DNA from: Larimichthys crocea
Taxonomy: Eukaryota; Chordata; Actinopteri; Sciaenidae
Reading direction: 5' to 3'
Length of the DNA: 64,000 nucleotides
Assembly: GCF_000972845.2 (NCBI RefSeq)
Contig: NC_040018.1
Location: forward strand, 16,706,444-16,770,443
Below the pieces are notes generated by a model. The model had not been told where the DNA came from. It saw only the letters and a list, made by a program, of their open reading frames with translations, and did not search any database. The translations under genes were made by a program, and so were the position numbers. This document shows, piece by piece, positions 1 through 64,000 of this stretch. Every line of letters starts with the position of its first letter. Position 1 is the first letter of the stretch.

Positions 1-879
1 ATGTCTAATATTAGACTGGATCTGAATGAAAGATGCATTTGATCACATGCTACTGTTTGAAATATTCACAGCCAGCGAAAACATTCTAGGAAAAAACGAT
101 ATATACAGATTTTAACTCGAATTATTATCTTATGTCTATCAATTGACTAAAGAATATTTGATGGAGAAAATAGTCTTGGTCCATATAGACAAATGACTTT
201 TGATTTTTGGAATTCATTTCTATGATTTTACGGTTTCTCTCAGGACATCATTATTATTATATTGCTGCTGTTTTCAACAGCTATAGCTTGTTAATCAATA
301 GAGCTTGATGCTGCTGCCAGTGTTAGTAAGGTCTATTTTGTTCAAGTCACTGCATTTTGAATTGGGTCTATTATCCTTGGGTATATTTGATGAGGTCTGA
401 CTGTGCTTAGGTCCCTGTCAGGGTTCTCTTTTCTGAAAAGGATTTGGGTAGGGTCCATTTCAGATTTGGTTCACCATCTTGGACTTGCGAAGATCTCTGC
501 TCTCAATGCAACCAGATTTTTGGAATCATATTTCTTGGTCTTCTTTTAAGCCCTGTTAACATTTCCATTCATCTTCATGAGAGGCAGCTCCTCTACGTTG
601 CAGTAAATTACTCTGAGGTGTGAAGGTTGAGTTAAATGAGAATCAGTTAAGAAAGGCTTGAATCATTAAATCAACCTTGAATTATCCCAGATCCCACCAT
701 ACAGTTTCAAGGTTGGTGAATACCTTTGATGGCTGTTTTCCCTTAAGGATATCCCTATAGTGTTCAAAGTTCAAAAAAAGATGTTATTTAATGCACAAGA
801 GAGAACATGGCTCTCTGTGTTATTTTTATATTGTTTCCGATCGTAAAGAACAGGAAGCAAGGGAAAAAGCTGGGAGCAA

Positions 880-948
880 GCAGATTTGAACTCATAATGG
901 TCGTATGTGGTACACATGGTACACCACTAAGCCAGCAGATTGCCGCTG
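880..948 (-). repeat. tRNA-like SINE head (degenerate)
   Basis: On the minus strand TGGCTTAGTGG (924-934) matches a polymerase III A box and GTTCAAATC (883-891) matches a B box, about 30 bases apart, the spacing of a tRNA gene. The acceptor and T stems do not pair well, so this is more likely a tRNA-derived SINE head than a working tRNA. The family is not identified. Confidence 0.4.
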
Positions 949-3275
949 ATTACAAAATGGTTTGGTAAAGAGAAGGCTTTATATCACTCTGTGCAATGTG
1001 TGTTATGTTTTTGTGAGTTAAGAGGGCACCTTTAACACAGCTCTGCTATCTACAATTCCATGATAACGTACTGGTGTTGCATTACCTGAGGCAGAGTACA
1101 CAACAAATACACATTCACATGTACACACAAGCACAAAGGGAGTAGAAGATAATGACACACCAAGGCTCAAAAATACTTCTGCAGATGCGCAAGTACATAC
1201 GGTTCAAACAAATGAATGCACACCCCTTCACATACACACGCACAGAACATAACCAGTCCCTGGTAATAGAAAACATGGGAGAAAGGAAACTACTCTGCTA
1301 TGTTTTATCATGAAAAGCGGGTAGAGAGGGAAAGAGGCACAATGCACAAGTAGAGAAAAAAAGAGAGTTATTTAGTAAGTCTAACCCAATGACAACTGAG
1401 AGAGAGATGGTATAGAAACAGCCTGAAGCAAAGCCATCTCCTCATCTCTATGCTAGTACATGCAGATATAGGACCAAGCCAGACAGACAGACAAGGAAGA
1501 CAAACGCCCAACAGACAGATAAAACAGGATGATACAAAGGTAACCATAGAGGTAGTTAGCTCAGGGCTCTGCCAGCAAGTATTCACCTGGTTTCTTGCAT
1601 ATCTGAGATAAGGCAGCTCCAAATTAGTGACTGACTGCAGAGATATGCACACACACCCACAAGCGCACTCTGAGATTCACACACATCCAGCCAAAAACAC
1701 ACACTCATTCTCATTCACACCCACATAAACACATTCACTGCACACACCTGAACACACATTCTCTTTAGTTGCCATTAGCAACCACATCAGGCTATGTCCC
1801 ACCTCAGAGAGCTCAGGTGTGCTGGCAGGTTAGAAAGACACAAGGTTTGGCTCTGCAGAAGGGAATTTCTAAATTAACATGTGCCAAGTGCTCACATCTA
1901 CCGAACAGGGCAGACGTATTTACAGGGAAAGTGATTTAATTTGTAAAATATGCAAAGCCACAAAATATTTATGGACAAGCAGGAATTATGGCCTTTAAAA
2001 ATAGGGAATCTGCTTTAGGGATTTCAAAGCTAGAAACAATACAAACAATACAAACAAACAAACGAAAGTCGAGTTCATGCTTCAATGGTGGTTCCTGAAT
2101 GGTAATAAGGAATAAAAATGGCCAGCTGTATATGCTACACTATAGCTGAAAGCACAAAACAACTTTCACAGGTCCATAAGCAAAAGAAAAAATAAATAAA
2201 TCACCATGTCAAAACACCTGACTCGTTCGGCACACTCCTCTCTAATTAAGGGCTGCCAAGTGCAAGCTAAAGCTAAATCTGCCCTCTGGCAGACTTATCT
2301 ACCTCAAAATCTGAGAAATATTTAAATATATTCGACATATGCCAAATGAGCAAGTTATTTTTGTCACTTTGACCGTCTGAAAAATAAAACCTAATATTGT
2401 CGGAATACACAGCAGCAGGCTGATTATTACATTGCATAATGCTTTGGGCAGTTCTCATAATTTTCTCAATGCTGTGTTCTTTCAACTAAAAATGTATACG
2501 ACTTAATACAACTTCATTGATTTTAGGTTTCTTGTTTTCAATGTGTTCGCAAAAGATTCAGATTGAAATAAAGGCAAAAAGAATCGCAGCCTTTTGGTGT
2601 ATTAACTAGCGGTATGCATGATTGGCGTTATTAATATTTTTATAGTGTTTTGTCATCATACTCTATAGCTCAGTGAGTCAGAAGTATCTAAAATCTGACT
2701 CCTATTCCCAGAATAATTTATATCATAATTAGTCATTCTATCACAGTTGATGTGGGTGCACAGTGACAAGGCTTAGATGAGAAAAGTTTAATTTCTCCAG
2801 GTGCAATAATTGCCACTGCTTTGACTATACTGACATAAAAGCTTGCAGGCAAGGGAAAATAATTATAAGAACTTTTGAAAGTAAGACAGGATGCAGTCAT
2901 CAATAAAGTGCAAATGGGTGCACTTTTATTTTAGTCTGCATTGTCCAGTATCTGAAAAAGATACACTCAACAATTTCAAATTAATCTATACTGTTTTTAT
3001 ATCACGTCATTTTCTGGGTTCTGAAAAAGTCTCTGTTGATAGAATATTCTATTTATTGTGCATGCTGAGAATAGAACAGAAAGCTAAGGCTTCTGTCAAA
3101 GTGCTTGGCATAAAATACCATGCACACCTTCAGGGTACAAGAAAGTAGTCTGGCTTACATTATAAATTTATCAAAGTTCAATTCAGACAGTCATCCCCTA
3201 TTTTTGCACCTTAACCATGCCATCCTTAAAATACACAGACGGCTGGTGCACTAAAATCTCATCTCCGGTGACATC

Positions 3276-3330
3276 CTGTGCACACAGGACTATCTGGGCT
3301 TGGACAGCCCAGATAGTCCTGTGTGCACAG
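3276..3330. repeat. perfect 25-bp inverted repeat, 5-base loop
   Basis: Bases 3276-3300 are the exact reverse complement of 3306-3330, with loop tggac. Arms begin ctgtgcacacagg and end tatctgggct. Pairing stops at 3275/3331. The element sits in the intron after Sushi 7. The short loop argues against a microRNA precursor. It may be the fold-back remnant of a transposable element. Confidence 0.9.
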
Positions 3331-3668
3331 TTTGATGGATCAGCAAGAGCTTTTTTTTTTTTTTTTTTAAACGCAAGGAGGTGTATTAGGACCACTATGA
3401 ATATTTCCCACAGAGTGTTGAATCAGTCCACATGCCCTCTTTTCAAAGTATTCCCCTGTATTGACTCGATGTCGTTCACTCATTCTCCCTTTGAATCATC
3501 ATGGTCTTGCTGGAACTTAGAAATAGACAGGAACCTTCGACTGCTGCCTCTCCCTGCTATATTTCTCATTGAATGGTATAAGAACAATCACCCAGAGGTT
3601 AATAATTCAGTTCTTGTAAGTTTTGAATAATTGATATACATAGAACCTACACGTGTTGGCATACTAAC

Positions 3669-59072
<55,404 letters not shown>

Positions 59073-60109
59073 CTGAAAAAGAGGAAAAAAGTATGCTAAG
59101 CATTGTATGTACAAATAATCAGGATATTTTTACACACGTTAGGCACATCTTGTATTTGTTGGAGGCATGCACGGCGGCATGTTATTATGACAGGTAAATC
59201 ACTACGGGACGACAGCAGCTCAGCCAAAAAATATGGAGGGTGGGTGGACTGGTAGCTGGAGAGGTGCCAGTTCACCCCTGAGCGAGGTACCGAATCCCTA
59301 ACTGCTCCCATGGCGCCGTTACGTGGCTTCCCATCACTCCACCGTCTATGAGCCCTTTGTGCGTGTGTGTGGTTGTATTTCGGGCCTATATAGGTAAAAA
59401 CTTCAGTAAAAAAACAAATTTCCCCTTGAGTGATCAATGAACTATCATTTCTATTACTCTTGTTTTCATACCACTTTTTACAGTAAGATAAAAGTGAGAG
59501 AGGAAGAAGGTTACTTTTGTTATTGTGACCACAAACATATATTTTTCATTATATGATGACAGTCAAGTGGTTAAGCTCCCCAACTGAGAAATATCCCCAA
59601 CTATTCACTCACCCTTTGAATTTTAAAATACATCTATTCTCCACTGACTCACATGAAACATTAAAAAATACACAGGCCTCAATATGCCTTTTCTTTTTAT
59701 ATTTATTTTTTTCTAGCTGACAAATATAATAATAATACAAAAGATTTAAGGATGAAAAGATGTTTTCATTAAAAAGCAGCACAGGACACCCTTATTATAA
59801 TCAGCCTTTGATAATTTATCTGTCTATGGAGATCATCAAACACAAAATAAATAAGTCTCAGCCATCTCTGTGTGTGTTTTGTTTCCTTCCCTAAAGGGGA
59901 ACACTGAAATAATAATGATTTGTTTTGACATGAATACGGAAACTAAAGAATTCTACCATAATATTACTGAAGACATCATTTTACAGACATTTTGACTCGT
60001 CATAGCAGGAAAAGCACAGGTCAAACATTACGCTGGCTGAGTTCCATTATATGTTTCAGTAACTATGAGTCAGCATGTACGATACCAGGTCCCTGGAACT
60101 AGCAACTAG

Positions 60110-60500
60110 CAATTTCACACAAGCAAATTTTACGTCAATGAGTCATGACATTTTGACCTCCTGCCGAATATTGTGTAGGTTTGACTTTTGCCACCAAAAC
60201 AGCCTTGACCCTTCGAGGCATGAACTCTATTACACCTTTGAAGGTGTGCTGTTGTATGTGGCAGAAAGACATTACCAGCAGAGCCTTTAAGTCCTGTAGG
60301 TTATGTAGTGGGGCCTCTATGGATTGGGTTTGTTTGTCCATCACATCACACAGATGCTCAATTGCATTGAGATCTGGGGACTTTGGAGGCCAAGTCAACA
60401 CCTTGAACTCGTTGTTGTGTTTCATTCGTAAACCATTTTAGGGGGCACATCCTGCTGAAAGAGGCCACTGCTATCAGGGAATACCATTTCTATGAAAGGG
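60110..60500 (-). pseudogene. Tc1-like transposase, C-terminal remnant
   Basis: The minus strand reads SGLFQQDVPPKM, then after a frameshift KVLTWPPKSPDLNAIEHLCD followed by VMDKQ, and later HTFKGVIEFMPRRVKAVLVA. This is the C-terminal half of Tc1 transposase; the second catalytic Asp (FQQD) and the terminal acidic residue (SPDLNAIEH) are still visible. The N-terminal half and inverted repeats are not seen, and the frameshift breaks it. It is better preserved than the element at 27150-28265. Confidence 0.8.
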
Positions 60501-60626
60501 CGACATGGTCTGCAACAACTAATATATTTGAAATTAAAATGATTATGAATTTTAAGTGAGCTTCTATTCACTATAATGACACATATTTGTTCTTTGCATA
60601 GCAGCATGGAAGGCTATATTGTAGCT

Positions 60627-60760
60627 AATAGATCTTTTTCACAGCAGCCATTTTGACATGAAATAGTGTTTCCGATAATACTCCAATAAAGGTTCCATTC
60701 CATTTATTGCAGCAGCCAAACTCTGCTTCACCTGAATGGGATGGAACCTTAGCAAATAAA
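60627..60760 (+). mobile_element. one-ended copy of the 4737-4971 MITE
   Basis: Starts aatagatctttttcacagca, contains gccattttgacatgaaatag and ccatttattgcagcag, all matching the left half of the element at 4737-4971. The opposite inverted repeat was not found. Confidence 0.65.
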
Positions 60761-61020
60761 GAAGAAAAGAAAAGGGAAAATACATAAGTAAAGATGCCTG
60801 AGCTCTCTCTGAACAAAATATATAATCTTGGTAATTTTTAAAAGCACTGGATATTTGCAAAAGCAACACTCTATATGCAGAATTTTTAGTAGAATAGTTA
60901 GTTTCAGAGACTATTTCTACAGTACAATATGACTGATGATCAATTTTATAACTAAATTTTGAATTCTTAAGTACTTTATATCATTCAAGTTTTTTTTTTT
61001 TTAAGTGCTTTCTATTTACC

Positions 61021-61157
61021 ATAATCAAATCAAATCAAATCAGATTTTATTTGTATAGCCCAAAGTCATCAAGTACATTTGCCTCGGACTGCTTTACAAT
61101 CTGTACAGGCAGTGACACCCTCTGTCCTTAGACCCTCAGTTCGAGTGAGGAAAAACT
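61021..61157 (-). mobile_element. retroelement 3' tail with pentamer repeats
   Basis: On the minus strand it runs from ggacagagggtgtcactgcc through ttgtaaagcagtccgaggc and gggctatacaaataaaatct, ending in gattt-type repeats. This is a repeat tail I know from many percomorph genomes (tttgtatagcccaa, gctttacaatctgtacag). It appears to interrupt a local repeat, since both flanks resemble 60549-60627. Confidence 0.65.
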
Positions 61158-62642
61158 AACAGTAATAAAAATATTTTGGTTATAGGCTATATTGTAGCTA
61201 AGTGCAAACCTGTCATATCACAATGGGCAAAACAACCACACAGACTGCGGCACTGACGTTAGCTAACAAGTGCTAATGTTACTGCCAGTAACCATAATGT
61301 TAACTTGACAAGCTTCACGTCAAGATACATAAAAGCTGTCAGTTGGAAGACATTAAGTTCCTTACGAATCATAACTGTGAACTGATCCTACCGTGTGAAC
61401 TTTAGAGCTCGTGAGCTCTAATTGAATCTGTCAGATGCCACAGAGACATTTCACAGATTGCTCTAAACCAATGGTTCTTAAACTGGGGGGTGAGACCTCC
61501 TTGTTGGGGGACATGGATGTCCAGGAGAAAGTATGGTATATGCAGGAAAAAGAAACAAAAGAGTTTGCTGATGTTAATGTTTATTTATTCATGGTTAATT
61601 TGATTGGGACAAAACCCCTGTACATAGATCACTGCACTAAGTAAATGAGAAGAGAAATCAGCAGTGGTGGAAAAGTACTTTTACTCAGTACAGTATTGAA
61701 GAAGCTGTACTTCTTTCTTTTCCATGCTATGCTTCCATATGCTTAAATAGAGTTCACACAGTAAAATGCTTCAAATGTTTCCCTTTCGAAAATAATTGAA
61801 GATTCAAAATAAACTTTATCTACATGGTAACAAAATTCTGTAAAGGAAACAGTCAAATTCTGACAGTAACATACCGTGTCCCATTAAAACAGTGCTATGC
61901 TGCAGAAGACAAATATCATGGGCAATATTTGCAGTTTGCCATAAAATATTGCAATATACTGTGAATAGCACTGCATTCTGGGAATGATGCCCTCCAAATA
62001 CAGAGCACTACTATATTTCTAGAGGAGACATGCTGCATCTATAGAACAAACAGATTTCCAATGATTCATTTCAGATGCTCAGTTACATACCTACAGACTT
62101 TACTCAGACAAACACTTATCAGAGCCTAAATAGGCTAAAGACATGTTGTAATACCAATGTAAGCCTGTCAGCTGACCTTCTAAATAATCTTCGCCAATTT
62201 AATAAATACAGCATGTCACTTATCCGAAGGATTACCATTTTTCCATCTAATCAAAATGTATTGTCTGGCCACCAGCATGGCAAAGGAAAAAAATACTATA
62301 CAAGTATATTGTTATTTAAAACGAGATTTTATGTCACCACACCATGTAAAGCAAGGGAGGCTTATGGTTTAGGATTTAGTTAGGAAAGCATATGGAATAT
62401 TTAAAAACTCAACTTTAGACAATCCCAAAACATGTGGATTAGAGCGGCTTGGGTATGATTACATACATGGGGTCTTCAATGGTTGTAAACTGTGATAGTA
62501 ATACTTTTGATTGAGTCAAATTGTTGTTGTTTTTTAACTGCATTGCAATATGTTTCATACGTATCAAAGATAAATATATATCCTCCCATCTATACCCAGA
62601 TCCTCCTTGCCTTTATGTAACTTCCCTACTATAAAATAACAA

Positions 62643-63031
62643 GCTTTAAATCAGTTTGATGCTACACTGCTTGTCTCTGTCACATCATCTGTTCTTGCAT
62701 CAACTTTGGACTCCTGGTACGATCTCCTGCAAGAGCTGTGTTACGCTTTACTGCAGTAAGTCTGACACCACCAGCTATTTCACTGATATTGTAGAAACTG
62801 GATCATATCTTACTGAGAAATGGTTTTCTGATTTCCCCTCTGATGTCCTCCAGCTGCTCGGCCTCAACTCTCTCTGATCCACAGAGTTTCCTAGTAGACA
62901 GCAAACTGCTCCAAAGTATAGTTGCTGTTAGCCAATGTTACCTCAGTTTGTTAGCCGTGCTATCTGGACTGCGAACTTAGAGCTCCCAGGGAAGTGTTAG
63001 TGTTTACACTGGTACCACAGGTGTTTTGGAA
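62643..63031 (+). repeat. unnamed dispersed repeat, copy 2
   Basis: Same-orientation partner of 49036-49402. It has a longer open stretch (62656-62877) reading TLYCSKSDTTSYFTDIVETG and FSDFPSDVLQLLGLNSL. Homology to copy 1 is visible at DNA level throughout, including the untranslated right part (ctcagtttgttagc, taccacaggtgttttgg). Confidence 0.75.
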
Positions 63032-63555
63032 AAATAAAAGGCTGGAAGATCTAGCTGCCATGTTGTGTGTTGTTGCACTTTCTTGACGATTAGCTGTGTA
63101 AGCCAGGACTTGTCATTTCTTTTCTCGTTAATAAAGAGCATATGTCTGCTGAATTATGTAAAGTCAATGACTGAGTGTAGGAGTCTTGTCTGGGGGCTGT
63201 GAATCATGTATTCCCAAATCATAAACTGAAAAACATTTGATCTGTCTGCCAATATTTGCTTACTATCAACTATAATTTTAACCGTGACTGTCATTACTAT
63301 AACTCAGCTGCCTTGCTGCATTCTTATGCATGGCTCTTATCTAGCCATGTTGTGACTGGAGAGTAAACTTTTGGTAGAAATTCTTCCATTATTTTGTTAG
63401 CTACTGCTAATTGTAGAAATAACTTTTAGATATTAGTTGTGTCTATTCTTTTTTTTTTTCATTTATACTGTACTGAACTGCAGCTTAAAATCTCACTTCA
63501 ATTGTATTGTCTGTGCCTTACAATTACCACAGATCACAGAGGCTGATGTTAAAAG

Positions 63556-63617
63556 CACCAAGCAGTATTAGCTGAGCCATCAGGAGTTCTTGACTCCTCA
63601 GCTAATACTGCTTGGTG
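63556..63617. repeat. 21-bp perfect inverted repeat, 20-base loop
   Basis: Bases 63556-63576 (caccaagcagtattagctga plus g) are the exact reverse complement of 63597-63617. The loop holds aggagt and actcct, which could pair in an alternative fold. The stem length and loop size resemble a small hairpin RNA but the stem has no bulges. Confidence 0.9.
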
Positions 63618-64000
63618 TGTATTCAGTGAATTGACACGCTGTATATTGAATATCAAATGAGCTTTTCACATTATCTGTATTCTAGCAAAGCATGAATGTT
63701 CTAGTAGAGATATTTACACGAGTCCAGGTGCTTTCTGAATTTACTCAAATTTCACAGAGCTGTTGGACACTGGATGATTGGCCTTGAGAGCTGTGTCATT
63801 TCTGCGGACATCCAACCAACATTTGTGCTTCTCTTCTTCTGTTCAGTGTACTTACAGCTTTACAGAACCATGAAAAGGCTACACTTGAATCCATTCAAGT
63901 TTGTGTTGTCCAATAGTTTTTCTCTCTTATCACTTGTTAGTATTCCAGTGCAGTGAAATATCAGGGCCCTCGTCATCTGTCTTGAATACCAAATATCTTA

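Larger units (their letters stand above)
1..3668 (-). other. csmd1 intron after Sushi 7 (incomplete)
   Basis: No coding exon is visible on either strand. The expected next CSMD exon (CUB8, starting ECGG with a SPGYP turn) is absent, so the intron runs off the left edge. It holds a tRNA-like repeat head near 880-945, a CA-rich zone near 1650-1760 and a perfect hairpin at 3276-3330. The rest shows nothing I can name. Confidence 0.7.
59073..64000 (-). other. csmd1 upstream intron (incomplete)
   Basis: No exon for the CUB2 end or its linker was found on the minus strand, so this is intron running off the right edge. It holds a Tc1 remnant (about 60110-60500), a one-ended MITE copy (60627-60760), a retroelement tail (61021-61157) inserted in another repeat, copy 2 of the unnamed dispersed repeat (62643-63031) and a hairpin (63556-63617). 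Confidence 0.65.

Noticed and set aside
3217..3630. 137-residue plus-strand ORF
   Set aside because: It runs through the perfect hairpin and a poly-T stretch and shows no domain or splice logic. It is incidental.
59096..59437. 113-residue minus-strand ORF just upstream of the first Sushi 2 exon
   Set aside because: Considered as the CUB2 end or linker exon, but it shows no CUB pattern and no suitable splice sites in frame.

Overview
The window looks like nuclear DNA of a ray-finned fish. Coding sequence is scattered in short exons with GT/AG splice sites, and the introns carry CA/GT microsatellites, two decayed Tc1-like transposons, a truncated LINE and repeat tails of kinds common in percomorph fish. 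Species cannot be named from the sequence. No bacterial, organellar or viral gene was seen.

One gene explains all the coding sequence I can support: an internal piece of a CUB-and-Sushi multiple-domain gene on the minus strand, closest to CSMD1 among CSMD1/2/3 from remembered family sequence. Nineteen exons between 59072 and 3669 splice in one continuous frame (2808 bp, about 936 codons). In protein order they encode Sushi 2, CUB3, Sushi 3, CUB4, Sushi 4, CUB5, Sushi 5, CUB6, Sushi 6, CUB7 and Sushi 7. Every junction keeps phase and there is no in-frame stop. The signal peptide and first CUB domains lie beyond the right edge. CUB8 onward, the long Sushi array and the membrane anchor lie beyond the left edge. 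CSMD proteins are large type I membrane proteins, mainly neural, with a reported complement-inhibiting role; that comes from the family, not from this window.

Layout, left to right: 1-3668 is intron with a tRNA-like repeat head and a perfect hairpin. 3669-15397 holds the exons for Sushi 7 to the first half of CUB6. 15398-20049 is a 4.7 kb intron with a TIR element. 20050-23327 is exon-dense (Sushi 5, CUB5, Sushi 4). 23328-31264 holds CUB4 and Sushi 3 around a broken Tc1-like element. 34803-35435 holds the end of CUB3. 35436-48045 is the largest intron (12.6 kb), rich in simple repeats. 48046-59072 holds the start of CUB3 and the two halves of Sushi 2, with a truncated LINE ending about 20 bases from a splice donor. 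59073-64000 is intron or upstream sequence with a Tc1 remnant, interrupted repeats and a hairpin.

No convincing undescribed system was found. The most interesting leftovers are non-coding: a splice acceptor whose pyrimidine tract is a tetranucleotide microsatellite, several near-perfect palindromes, and a two-copy dispersed repeat I cannot name.
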